A stretch of 36,983 bases of DNA, from positions 1 to 36,983 of the forward strand of contig JAPYTD010000042.1 of assembly GCA_029936315.1 (NCBI GenBank), written 5' to 3'. This stretch comes from Planctomycetota bacterium (lineage in GTDB: Bacteria; Planctomycetota; UBA1135; UBA2386). Below are positions 20,166 to 30,018 of this stretch, in pieces. The notes under the pieces were generated by a model. That model was not told the DNA's origin, made no database searches, and saw only the letters and a list, made by a program, of their open reading frames with translations. The first letter of the stretch is position 1. Every line of letters starts with the position of its first letter. A program made the position numbers and the translations under genes.

Positions 20166-20195
20166 TTGACCCAAGCCCAACACCGCGGCTAGGAT
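20166..20195 (+). promoter_or_regulatory. Candidate sigma70-type promoter for the nusA operon
   Basis: TTGACC (20166-20171; 5 of 6 to TTGACA) is 18 bp from TAGGAT (20190-20195; 4 of 6 to TATAAT). A transcript from about 20202 would have a leader of about 225 nt before the nusA ATG. Confidence 0.5.
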
Positions 20196-20232
20196 CCTCG
20201 CCCAACCCGCATGTCGCTTGCGCCATGCGGAA

Positions 20233-20266
20233 CCTGACGTCCCCGGAAACCCGGTCAGACGGCAGG
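20233..20266 (+). promoter_or_regulatory. 12-bp leader hairpin upstream of nusA
   Basis: CCTG (233-236) pairs with CAGG (263-266), CGTC (238-241) with GACG (258-261), and CCGG (243-246) with CCGG (251-254) around AAAC (last three digits of 20,xxx coordinates). Interruptions are one A/G mismatch and a C versus TCA internal loop. It sits in the nusA leader; the pattern matches no RNA class I know. Confidence 0.5.
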
Positions 20267-20288
20267 ATCCTCTTCCTCACTGGTAGCT

Positions 20289-20304
20289 GCCTTGGTAGCC
20301 AGGC
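20289..20304 (+). promoter_or_regulatory. Small hairpin in the nusA leader
   Basis: GCCT (289-292) and GG (294-295) pair with CC (299-300) and AGGC (301-304), with one T bulge and a TAG loop (last three digits of 20,xxx). Weak alone, it adds to the run of hairpins in the leader. Confidence 0.3.
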
Positions 20305-20314
20305 CATTCAGGAA

Positions 20315-20341
20315 CCCCGCCCGTTTGGTCGGGGGGCGGGG
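20315..20341 (+). promoter_or_regulatory. 8-bp GC hairpin in the nusA leader
   Basis: CCCCGCCC (20315-20322) pairs perfectly with GGGCGGGG (20334-20341) across an 11-nt loop. It is strong but not followed by T residues. It could be an anti-terminator, a pause site or a Rho-blocking structure. It lies immediately before the T-rich terminator-like hairpin. Confidence 0.55.
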
Positions 20342-20348
20342 ATCCTTT

Positions 20349-20372
20349 CGCCTGTTCGGGCTTGGCGTTTTT
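20349..20372 (+). terminator. Terminator-like hairpin with T5 in the nusA leader
   Basis: CGCC (20349-20352) pairs with GGCG (20364-20367) and five T follow (20368-20372). The loop holds an alternative GCC/GGC pair that would compete. It ends 55 nt before the nusA ATG. This is the layout of a transcription attenuator; NusA affects pausing and termination, so self-control is an obvious possibility. The stem is short. Confidence 0.45.
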
Positions 20373-20427
20373 CTCAACCGTTTTTCTTTAGACCTCCAAC
20401 CAGCACGAATCGCCCCCGCAATCTGGA

Positions 20428-21594
20428 ATGGCCAACCTCGCTGAAATCCTCCGCCACATCGACTCCATCGCCCGCGACAAGGAGATCGACAAGGAAGCGC
20501 TAATCGAAGGCATCGAGCACGCGATGTCTCATGCGCTTGCGAAGAAGTACGGCGTGGATGATGTCGAGATCACGCTCGACCGGGCGACCGGCGAGTTCGT
20601 CTGCAACTACGACGTCTCGATGGAAGAGCAGGGCCGCATCTTCGCGATGTCGGTCAAGCAGGCAATCATCGGCAAGGTTCGCGAAGCCGAGCGTGACGTG
20701 ATTTACGCCGAGTATGAAGCCAAGCTCGGCGAGATCGTCAGCGGCAATGTGCAGCGCTTCGAGGGCGACACGGTCATCGTCAACCTCGGCCGCAACCTCG
20801 AGGGCATCCTGCCGCGCACCGAGAAGGTTCGCAGCGAAAACTACAATGTCGGCGAGCGCATCCGCGCACTCGTCTACGAAGTCAAGAAGGTCGGCCCGCG
20901 CGTCAAGGTCATCCTGAGTCGCACCCACCGCGACCTCGTGCGTGCCCTGTTCGAAGTCGAAGTCCCGGAGATCGCCGACGGCACGATCCAGATCCGTCGC
21001 ATCGAGCGCGAGCCCGGCTACCGCACCAAGCTGGCGGTCGACTCCAGCGATGACAAAGTCGATTGCGTCGGCGCCTGCGTCGGTGTGCGCGGCAACCGCA
21101 TCAAGTCGATCATCGACGAACTCAACGGAGAGCGCATCGACATCATCCGATGGAATGGCGAACCGATCATTCTTATCGCCAATGCCCTGAAGCCGGCCGA
21201 GGTCGGCGACATCACGCTCGACCCAGACGTCAAGAAGGCGCTGGTCATCGTCGGGGAAGACCAGCAGTCCCTCGCCATTGGCCGCAAGGGCCAAAACGTT
21301 CGCCTGGCCAGCAAGTTGACCGGCTGGGATATCGACATCATGACGCGCGCCGAACTCGAGCAGTCGGTCGCCGAAGACGTCGCACAAGAAGAATCGGTAG
21401 ATGGTGATGCAGACGCTCCAGCTGCCGAGACGCCAGCTGCCGAGACGCCAGCGACAGAGACGCCAGCGACAGAGACGCCAGCGACAGAGACGCCAGCGAC
21501 AGACGCATCTGGGACCGAGAGCGCCCCACCAGAAACACCGCCGAGCGACCAGCCACCGGGTAATGAAACCGGCACGGCAGACTGTCCTAATTAG
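20428..21594 (+). CDS. nusA: Transcription elongation/termination factor NusA
   Basis: RNA-polymerase-binding factor for pausing, termination and antitermination. The 388-aa product has the N-terminal RNAP-binding domain (1-100), an S1 domain (about 104-170; SGNVQRFEGDTVIVNLG), and two KH domains with GVRGNRIKSI (219-228) and IGRKGQN (284-290). Residues 320-388 are an acidic, Pro/Thr/Ala-rich tail in place of the E. coli AR repeats. The tail carries five 5-residue repeats (AAETP/ATETP). rimP, which usually precedes nusA, is absent here. infB follows after 114 bp, then DUF503 and rbfA, a typical nusA operon order. Confidence 0.97.
   Translation: MANLAEILRHIDSIARDKEIDKEALIEGIEHAMSHALAKKYGVDDVEITLDRATGEFVCNYDVSMEEQGRIFAMSVKQAIIGKVREAERDVIYAEYEAKLGEIVSGNVQRFEGDTVIVNLGRNLEGILPRTEKVRSENYNVGERIRALVYEVKKVGPRVKVILSRTHRDLVRALFEVEVPEIADGTIQIRRIEREPGYRTKLAVDSSDDKVDCVGACVGVRGNRIKSIIDELNGERIDIIRWNGEPIILIANALKPAEVGDITLDPDVKKALVIVGEDQQSLAIGRKGQNVRLASKLTGWDIDIMTRAELEQSVAEDVAQEESVDGDADAPAAETPAAETPATETPATETPATETPATDASGTESAPPETPPSDQPPGNETGTADCPN
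21421..21495 (+). repeat. 15-bp tandem repeat array in the nusA tail
   Basis: Two copies of GCTGCCGAGACGCCA (21421-21450) then three copies of GCGACAGAGACGCCA (21451-21495), all in frame. They give AAETP x2 and ATETP x3. A sixth, degraded copy follows. Identity within each subtype suggests recent expansion. Confidence 0.9.
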
Positions 21595-21692
21595 GACCTG
21601 GCACGCTACGTCACGTAACTGCACTTACCACCCACACGCACGCTAGAGCACAGAACCATTCAGGCTTGGCCATCCTTTGAACGGCCATGACT

Positions 21693-21698
21693 GAGGAG
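21693..21698 (+). promoter_or_regulatory. Shine-Dalgarno GAGGAG for the infB TTG start
   Basis: GAGGAG ends 10 nt before TTG 21709-21711, which begins the typical IF2 opening KKVRVFELAREF. The ATG at 21687 is in another frame. Confidence 0.75.
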
Positions 21699-21708
21699 CA
21701 AACGCGAT

Positions 21709-24501
<2,793 letters not shown>

Positions 24502-24510
<9 letters not shown>

Positions 24511-24555
24511 CCCCACCACGACACATAGCCCGACCGCGATACATAGCCCAACCGG
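24502..24555 (+). repeat. 18-bp tandem triplication spanning the infB stop codon
   Basis: Three consecutive 18-bp units: 24502-24519, 24520-24537 and 24538-24555, consensus GATACATAGCCCNACCNC with 2-5 differences between copies. The first contains the infB TAG; since 18 is a multiple of three, the others supply two more in-frame TAGs at 24526-24528 and 24544-24546. Confidence 0.85.
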
Positions 24556-24559
24556 CCGG

Positions 24560-24576
24560 GCGCTGCCAACCAGCGC
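24560..24576 (+). terminator. Hairpin between infB and the DUF503 gene
   Basis: GCGCTG (24560-24565) pairs perfectly with CAGCGC (24571-24576) around CCAAC. There is no T-run. It may be a weak pause or processing site within the operon, ending 22 nt before the next ATG. Confidence 0.35.
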
Positions 24577-24598
24577 AGCGCTCAGGGGTGCCTTAAGC

Positions 24599-24892
24599 AT
24601 GCTCTACATCGGAGTCCTTCAATTCACCTTGGAGATCCCATACGCGGTGTCGCTCAAGGAAAAGCGATCAGCCATCAAGAGCTTGAAGGACCGGCTACGC
24701 CGGTCCTTCAACGTCTCGATCACCGAGTTTGAGGACCAGGACACCGCAACCATCGCAACCCTTGGCGCGGTCGTCGCCGGCAGCGACACCAAACACGTCA
24801 ACTCCTCGATGGATCATCTGATCAACGAGCTGCGCGACTGGCGCGACGGCAGCCTGATGGACCATCAGTTAGAAATCATCTCCCCGAAGTAG
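24599..24892 (+). CDS. DUF503 (YlxP-like) protein
   Basis: 97 aa from ATG 24599. The longer open frame (from 24428) is only infB overlap. The sequence MLYIGVLQFTLEIPYAVSLK, then EKRSAIKSLKDRLRRSFNVS, matches the DUF503/YlxP family, and the gene sits between infB and rbfA, the family's standard place. YlxP proteins are small alpha/beta proteins linked by context to ribosome maturation, but the biochemical role is not established. AGGGG about 10 nt upstream can serve as Shine-Dalgarno. The 3' end overlaps a 13-bp tandem duplication. Confidence 0.9.
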   Translation: MLYIGVLQFTLEIPYAVSLKEKRSAIKSLKDRLRRSFNVSITEFEDQDTATIATLGAVVAGSDTKHVNSSMDHLINELRDWRDGSLMDHQLEIISPK

Positions 24893-24905
24893 CTCCCCGT
24901 AGTTA
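24880..24905 (+). repeat. 13-bp imperfect tandem duplication spanning the DUF503 stop
   Basis: CTCCCCGAAGTAG (24880-24892), ending with the stop codon TAG, is followed by CTCCCCGTAGTTA (24893-24905), 10 of 13 identical. It fills half of the gap before rbfA. Confidence 0.55.
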
Positions 24906-24916
24906 CCCCCGCAACA

Positions 24917-25402
24917 ATGAACGAACGTCGTCTCGCTCGCCTGAAACAACAGATCAAACAGCGCCTTGCCGAGGTGCTGCAGCGGGACATTGCCGACCCC
25001 AAGCTTGGCCTGGTCACAATCACCCGCATCGAACTCGACACCGAGTTCACGCACTGCAAGGCCTACTGGTCGGTGCTGTCTGGCAGCAATCAGGATGACA
25101 AGGCGCGCCGCGAGAGCGCCGGTGTGCTCAACCGCGCCCGCGGGTTCTGCCAGCGCGAGATGGCCCGGGTTCTGCACACGCGCTCGGTGCCGCATCTGGA
25201 GTTCCTGTTCGATGAGGGCATCGACGGCGCCCTGCGCATGCAAGAGCTGATCCGGGAGGTCAACGCCCCCAAGCATTCAGGACCTGGCGAAGGTCAACCT
25301 GACGAGAATCCGCCCGGCGAGAAGGGCGACTTGCCCAGTCCTGACAGCGCGGGCACGCACGATCCAGCCGCCGGCGACAGCCCGAAAACGGACGACGCGT
25401 AG
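24917..25402 (+). CDS. rbfA: Ribosome-binding factor A
   Basis: KH-fold factor needed for 16S rRNA 5' end processing and 30S maturation. The 161-aa protein has the RbfA domain in residues 1-115: NERRLARLKQQIKQRLAEVL, DPKLGLVTITRIELD, then RVLHTRSVPHLEFLFDEGID. The remaining 45 residues are a Gly/Pro/Asp-rich extension (PGEGQPDENPPGEKGD) of low complexity. It is the last recognisable gene of the nusA operon. truB, which often follows, is not present. Confidence 0.94.
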   Translation: MNERRLARLKQQIKQRLAEVLQRDIADPKLGLVTITRIELDTEFTHCKAYWSVLSGSNQDDKARRESAGVLNRARGFCQREMARVLHTRSVPHLEFLFDEGIDGALRMQELIREVNAPKHSGPGEGQPDENPPGEKGDLPSPDSAGTHDPAAGDSPKTDDA

Positions 25403-25434
25403 CCTGGTCCGCACGATCCCGAAGCTTTGCGGGC

Positions 25435-25454
25435 TATGATGCGTCGACGACGCA
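25435..25454 (+). promoter_or_regulatory. -10-like TATGAT and start-site hairpin of a secreted-protein gene
   Basis: TATGAT (25435-25440) lies 14 bp before the ATG at 25455. TGCGTC (25440-25445) pairs perfectly with GACGCA (25449-25454), so a hairpin would end right at the start codon. A very similar CGGGCTACGATGCG lies before the next gene (26447-26460). No good -35 is visible. A transcript from this -10 would have a leader of only a few nt. Confidence 0.35.
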
Positions 25455-26423
25455 ATGAAGCCCCTCCTGCTATCGCTCCTCTCGGCCAGTCTGCTGATGG
25501 CCACGCTCCCCAGTCAGGACGCCGTGCAAAAGCCGGCAGTGGATCCCAAGGCCGCGGTCAAGAAGCGGCTGAAGGCGGCGCTTGCCAAGTCCGGCGCGAC
25601 GGCCGACACGGCGTTCAGCCTCAAGTGGGGCCCCGATAAGAAGGCGAAGCAGAACAACCCGTTCGCCGCGATGATGGGCCAGAGCAACTCTGGTTCGGTC
25701 AAGGGATCGTGGCATGACGACTACCGAACCGTGAAGTTCGCTGGCAAAGGAAAGGACGAACTGCTGCTGTCCGGCACGCGCATGCTTGCCCGCGACGACA
25801 ACCGCGAGTGGTGCCGCCGCAATGCACATTTCGCGGATGGCAACCAGATCACCTACATCCCGGACCCGCAGGTCCTGCTGCAGCAACTGGCCGCGTGGCC
25901 GCTCGCCGTCACCCACCGCGAAGCCGGCGCACTGAATGACCGCCCGGTCGAGATCGTCTCAGTGACGCTCAACGCGGACCAGGTCGGCGAGTTGTTCTGG
26001 TCCGGCGCGCTGCCGGAGTCAATGGCCACCAACAACGGCAACGGCAACGTCTTCCGCATCGCGCGACAAGTGGGAGGTGGCCGGGCGGCCCGCGCTGCAG
26101 CAACCCCACCCGACGTCACGATGGACCTCGCGATCTCGCTCGACCCAAGCACCCACCTCGTGCACGAGATCCGCGCCCGCGCCTGGGCCAAGGAGAACGC
26201 CAACATGGCCGTCTTCGTCATCAACGGGCGCATCGGCGGCAATGCCGACGATGAGGAGGAGGAAGAGGAAGTCGATGAGAGCGCGCCGCTCGTCTACGAG
26301 AAGGGCCTGCCCAAGCGACCCCGCAAGAAGATGAGTGTCGCGAACGTCACGCTGCGGCTCACGGAGCACGGCCAACGCGCCCAGGCGGAACTGAACGACA
26401 AGCAGAAGAGCCTCTTGCGGTAA
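25455..26423 (+). CDS. Secreted protein of unknown function
   Basis: 322 aa with a Sec signal: MKPLLLSLLSASLLMATLPS, cleavage likely before QDAVQ. The mature part starts with a basic helix (KKRLKAALAKSG), followed by beta-rich sequence (GSVKGSWHDDYRTVKFAGKG, then VTMDLAISLDPSTHLVHEIR) and an acidic patch of about ten Asp/Glu near residue 275. No domain or catalytic motif is recognised. The next gene also encodes a secreted protein with a comparable layout (helical N-part, then a beta-rich part with an Asp-Pro turn), so the two could be distant relatives or partners. It is followed 40 bp later by that gene. Confidence 0.65.
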   Translation: MKPLLLSLLSASLLMATLPSQDAVQKPAVDPKAAVKKRLKAALAKSGATADTAFSLKWGPDKKAKQNNPFAAMMGQSNSGSVKGSWHDDYRTVKFAGKGKDELLLSGTRMLARDDNREWCRRNAHFADGNQITYIPDPQVLLQQLAAWPLAVTHREAGALNDRPVEIVSVTLNADQVGELFWSGALPESMATNNGNGNVFRIARQVGGGRAARAAATPPDVTMDLAISLDPSTHLVHEIRARAWAKENANMAVFVINGRIGGNADDEEEEEEVDESAPLVYEKGLPKRPRKKMSVANVTLRLTEHGQRAQAELNDKQKSLLR

Positions 26424-26463
26424 CTGCGACAGGCCCCGCGGCATTCGGGCTACGATGCGCGTC

Positions 26464-27459
26464 ATGCGAGCTGCATTGCGAGTCCTCTTGTTGGCCGCCG
26501 GCACAATTGCCGGCACCACCACAGCTGGAACCTGCCAACAAGCTGGCGGTGAGACCACCCACAAGGCGCCTAAGGCCGACGCCAAAGCGCCTACTGACAA
26601 GCCAGGCGGCGCTGATGCTGAGAAACTAAGCCCGCGCCAAAAGAAGGCAATCGCACGCCTGCGCAAGGACCTCGCAAAGATCCAGGCCCACCTCAAGGAC
26701 TCAGCACACGCGTACCGGGGCAGCGTGACGTTCGAGTGCTCCGGCAACGCGGCGGACCTGCACGGCCTCGAGCTCGACTTCACCGGTGCTAGCAATCGCA
26801 CCTTGCAGTGGTTCTCACTCGACGACTGGCGAGTCGTCAGCCGCGGCGCGCAATCCGCGGTAGCCCAAGCAGGCGAACCTTGGGGCAAGCCGCAGGGCAA
26901 CTCACCCGACGTGCCGCTGTCGCCGATGCTGTTCGTTCCCCATCTGGCCAAGGCCGAACTGAGCCTGCCGACGCCCGCCGAACACAAAGGCCGGCCCGCT
27001 TTGCGCGTTCGGGCGCGGTGGCGCGGCAAGCCGGCGACCCGGGCGCTCTACGCGACGACCGTTCCTTCGACCAGGCACGAACAGATCCTCGAGGCACTCA
27101 GCCGAGCCGCGGCGAGAGACTCGACGGGGCGATTCATGGTCGACGCGACCATGCTCTACGACCCAGCCGCTCGCCAGTGGCTCTCGACGACGATGCGGTT
27201 CTCGTACCTCGATGGCCGCGCTATCCCGGACGACGTCCTGCCGCCGCCATCGCCCGAAGGCCTGCCGGCGTTGAAGAGCTTCCCGATGATCGAAACCATC
27301 TGGCACTTGGAGCGCTGTGATCCAAAGGACGCGAAGCTGCCAAAACTCGACAAGCGTGCCCGCGAGTTGCTGCAAGTGGATGAAACCGGCAAGCCAACAC
27401 CCGCATCGCCCAAGAAGAACGCGGACGCTGCCAACCGTGACAAGAAGCGCGGTCAGTAG
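26464..27459 (+). CDS. Secreted protein of unknown function
   Basis: 331 aa from ATG 26464. An ATG 9 bp upstream (26455) is in frame but overlaps the -10-like TACGAT. Signal peptide: MRAALRVLLLAAGTIAGTTTAG, then CQQAGG; a Cys follows but is not in a good lipobox. A Lys/Pro linker (HKAPKADAKAPTDKPGG) leads to a helical basic segment (SPRQKKAIARLRKDLAKIQ) and a beta-rich body (YRGSVTFECSG; FMVDATMLYDPAARQW). The C-terminal 50 residues are Lys/Ala/Pro rich. No family is recognised. Confidence 0.62.
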   Translation: MRAALRVLLLAAGTIAGTTTAGTCQQAGGETTHKAPKADAKAPTDKPGGADAEKLSPRQKKAIARLRKDLAKIQAHLKDSAHAYRGSVTFECSGNAADLHGLELDFTGASNRTLQWFSLDDWRVVSRGAQSAVAQAGEPWGKPQGNSPDVPLSPMLFVPHLAKAELSLPTPAEHKGRPALRVRARWRGKPATRALYATTVPSTRHEQILEALSRAAARDSTGRFMVDATMLYDPAARQWLSTTMRFSYLDGRAIPDDVLPPPSPEGLPALKSFPMIETIWHLERCDPKDAKLPKLDKRARELLQVDETGKPTPASPKKNADAANRDKKRGQ

Positions 27460-27485
27460 TCGCGCGCAACTTCATGCCGCGGCCG

Positions 27486-28553
27486 CTACTTCAGCCGCAG
27501 TAGGGCCGCGTCCGGCGAGCTCTTGACGAAGTGGCCAGCGATGGCAAAGCTCGGCACGCCCGCATCGCGCAGGCGATCGGACAGCTTCTGAGCCTGCCCC
27601 TCCGGCACGGCGATCAATAGACCACCGGATGTTTCCGCGTCAAACACCAGATCCGCCAAGGCTGCGTCGACACTGCTTTCGATCTGCACGCGGCCGCCGA
27701 AGTGCTGCTTGCCGCGCGCACAACCGCCCGACAGGGAGCCCGCCCGAACAAGATCGAGCGCACCCGCCATCAACGGCAACTGCGCCGTCTCGACTTCGAG
27801 CTGCAAGCCAGTGCCTTGGAGCATCTCACATGAGTGGCCGGCAAAGCCAAAGCCGGTGATGTCGGTCGCCGCATGCACGTCAAACTCGGACGCAATCTCG
27901 CTCGCGACCCGGTTGAGCGTCGCCATGACCTGCATGGCGTTCTCTTCCATGCCGGGCACCGCAGAACCGGCCGCCATCTTGTCCTTCTTCAGCGCGGTCG
28001 ACACCGCGCCCATGCCGAGCGGTTTGGTCACCAACATGGCGTCGCCAAGCTTAGCGCCCGCGTTGCGCCAGAAGCGGTCGGGGTGCACCAGACCGCTGAC
28101 CGACAAGCCATACTTGATCTCGGAGTCGACGACCGAGTGGCCGCCACACAGGACAGCACCGGCCTCTTCGATCTTGTCGAGGCCGCCGGCCATGACCTCA
28201 CCGAGGATCTCGACGTCGAGTTCGCGCGGCCAGCCGACGATGTTCATCGCCGTCAGTGGCTTGCCGCCCATCGCGTAGACATCCGACAGCGAATTGGCCG
28301 CAGCGATGCGACCAAACCAGCGCGGGTCGTCGACGATCGGCGGGAAGAAATCGAGTGTCTGCACGAGCGCGCGCTCGTCATCGATACGCATGACGCCCGC
28401 ATCCTCAAACCCGGCGTGGCCCGCAAGCAGGTCCGGATTCGGCTTCGCCTTCAGCATATGGAGAACCTTCCCGAGGCTCCCAGGTGGCAGCTTCGCTGCT
28501 CAACCAGAACTTGATGCGTAGCGCGTCAGTCGGAGATCGGTTGTGTCTGCCAT
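27486..28553 (-). CDS. selD: Selenide, water dikinase with Sec (in-frame UGA) at the catalytic position
   Basis: Makes selenophosphate from selenide and ATP, the selenium donor for Sec-tRNA. The first uninterrupted frame starts at ATG 28457, but that would lack the catalytic loop. Reading on upstream through a TGA at 28500-28502 gives ATG 28553 and MADTTDLRLTRYASSSG, then Sec18-Ala-Ala-Lys21. This matches E. coli LTQYSHGAGCGCK, with Sec at the place of Cys17 and Lys21 at Lys20. The total is 355 aa, close to the usual 347. Later motifs TLDFFPPIVDDP, ANSLSDVYAMGG, GGHSVVDSE, TDITGFGFAGH and DAETSGGLL are complete. selA ends 46 bp upstream on the same strand, so the pair probably forms an operon. 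No good Shine-Dalgarno precedes ATG 28553. Confidence 0.9.
28465..28499 (-). promoter_or_regulatory. Candidate bacterial SECIS region downstream of the selD UGA
   Basis: Directly 3' of the UGA, GCAGC (28499-28495) pairs with GCTGC (28491-28487) around GAA. A second stem ACCT (28485-28482) with AGGT (28468-28465) puts an apical loop about 19-31 nt after the UGA, in the range known for bacterial SECIS elements. The structures are modest and a thermodynamic fold is needed. Confidence 0.4.
28500..28502 (-). other. In-frame UGA codon predicted to encode selenocysteine (SelD residue 18)
   Basis: TGA on the minus strand, between Gly17 and Ala19-Ala20-Lys21. Frame and homology continue on both sides without another stop from ATG 28553 to 27486. 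Confidence 0.85.
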
Positions 28554-28599
28554 TCCTTAAAGTACTCGCGGGGTGACTTCGGCCAGGGAGTCGGTCAGC

Positions 28600-30006
28600 T
28601 TAACCAGCCAGGGCCTGCCGAACGGCAAGGGCAACTGCATCAAGATCTTCTAGCAACAGCGTGCGCGCGTCCAACAACACCCGCCCATCGGTAACCCGAG
28701 CGAACACGCTGACAGGCCTGGCGGCGCGCAGTTGGTCGCACTGGGCATCACCGCCGGGGATCGCGGTGGCAAAGCTCGCAAGCGGTTTGGCGGGATTGGC
28801 CCCGGAACCGGCGAACGACTCACTTGCCACGACCTCACCACCGAGATCGCGCAACAACATCGCCAACGCACCAGCACGGTTTTCGAGGTCCTCGGGCGAC
28901 ACCGATAGCATGCGCAGGGTCGGCACGCCGGCCAGTGGATCGCCATCGCGATACAACAGCAGCGTCGCCTCCAACGCGGCCAAGGTCAGCTTGTCACAAC
29001 GCATGGCGCGATAGAGCGGATGGGCACGACAACGCGCGATCAACTCAGCCGAACCAACCAAGATGCCCGCCTGTGGGCCACCAAGCAGCTTGTCGCCGCT
29101 GAAGCACGTCACATCGGCGCCTTGTTCGAGGCTATCGGCGACGCGCGGTTCGTCGACGAGGCCCGGCAACGGGTCGTTCCACAGCAGTCCGGAACCGAGG
29201 TCATCGAGCACCAACAGATTGCGCTCGCTGGCGATCTTGTGCAATTCTTCGACCGACGGCGTGCCGGCAAAGCCCTCGATGCGGTAGTTGCTAGGGTGCA
29301 CCTTCAGGTAGGCCGACGTGGCTTCGGTCGTCGCCGCTTCGAAATCGTATAGGTGGGTCTTGTTGGTCGCGCCGACCTCCACCATCGTGCAGCCGGCTCG
29401 GCGCATGACGTCCGGAATGCGGAAGCCACCGCCTATCTCGACCAACTCCCCGCGCGAGATGACCACTTCGGTGTCGGCCGTCAATGCAGCCAACATCAAG
29501 GTCACCGCCGCCGCGTTGTTGTTGACGGCCAACGCACCAACTGCACCGGTGAGGTCCTGCAGCAACTCAGACACCGCCACTTCCCGCTGGTCGCGTTGGC
29601 CAGAGCTCGGATCGACCTCAACAATCGCGTAGCCGCTGGCAGACACCATCGCGGCGACGGCCGCACTCGGCAGCGGCGCCCGGCCAATGCCAGTGTGCAA
29701 CACAATGCCAGTGGCGTTGTAGACGCACTCGTGGCGCCGGCGAGCAGCCGCCTCACAGCGCTCCCGAATCGTTGCTACCAAAGCTTCGGCTGAGCAACGC
29801 CGCTTGATCGCAGCGGCGTCGATCGAGCCATCGAGCGCCCCTTCCCGCAACTCCTCGACGAGGCTGCGAACGACGCGGATCAACACGGGGCGCGACAACG
29901 ATTGCAAATCATCGTTACGCAGCAGGTGATCCACCGAGGGCAATAAGCGCAGGGCAGAAGAACGGTCGGCGTCAGTTGTGGGCATCGCTGGATCGCTCGT
30001 TACCAT
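28600..30006 (-). CDS. selA: L-seryl-tRNA(Sec) selenium transferase
   Basis: PLP enzyme that converts Ser-tRNA-Sec to Sec-tRNA-Sec with selenophosphate. From ATG 30006, with AAGG upstream, the product is 468 aa, like E. coli SelA (463). The open frame continues to 30516 but there it overlaps recJ. Motifs: VYNATGIVLHTGIGRAPL (95-112), NNNAAAVTLML, RGELVEIGGGFRIPDVM, EVGATNKTH, LDDLGSG, and the PLP-Lys306 in SGDKLLGGPQAG. An ATG at 29985 would also be possible. selD follows 46 bp downstream. selB and tRNA-Sec are not in the window. Its start is only 12 bp from the divergent recJ start. Confidence 0.95.
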   Translation of the reverse strand: MVTSDPAMPTTDADRSSALRLLPSVDHLLRNDDLQSLSRPVLIRVVRSLVEELREGALDGSIDAAAIKRRCSAEALVATIRERCEAAARRRHECVYNATGIVLHTGIGRAPLPSAAVAAMVSASGYAIVEVDPSSGQRDQREVAVSELLQDLTGAVGALAVNNNAAAVTLMLAALTADTEVVISRGELVEIGGGFRIPDVMRRAGCTMVEVGATNKTHLYDFEAATTEATSAYLKVHPSNYRIEGFAGTPSVEELHKIASERNLLVLDDLGSGLLWNDPLPGLVDEPRVADSLEQGADVTCFSGDKLLGGPQAGILVGSAELIARCRAHPLYRAMRCDKLTLAALEATLLLYRDGDPLAGVPTLRMLSVSPEDLENRAGALAMLLRDLGGEVVASESFAGSGANPAKPLASFATAIPGGDAQCDQLRAARPVSVFARVTDGRVLLDARTLLLEDLDAVALAVRQALAG

Positions 30007-30018
30007 ACCCGACCCTTC

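Noticed and set aside
21421-21495. CRISPR-like array
   Set aside because: Units are contiguous 15-mers in frame within nusA, with no spacers.
27486-28457. SelD starting at ATG 28457 (323 aa)
   Set aside because: It would lack the catalytic Cys/Sec and Lys; the family sequence continues upstream through TGA.
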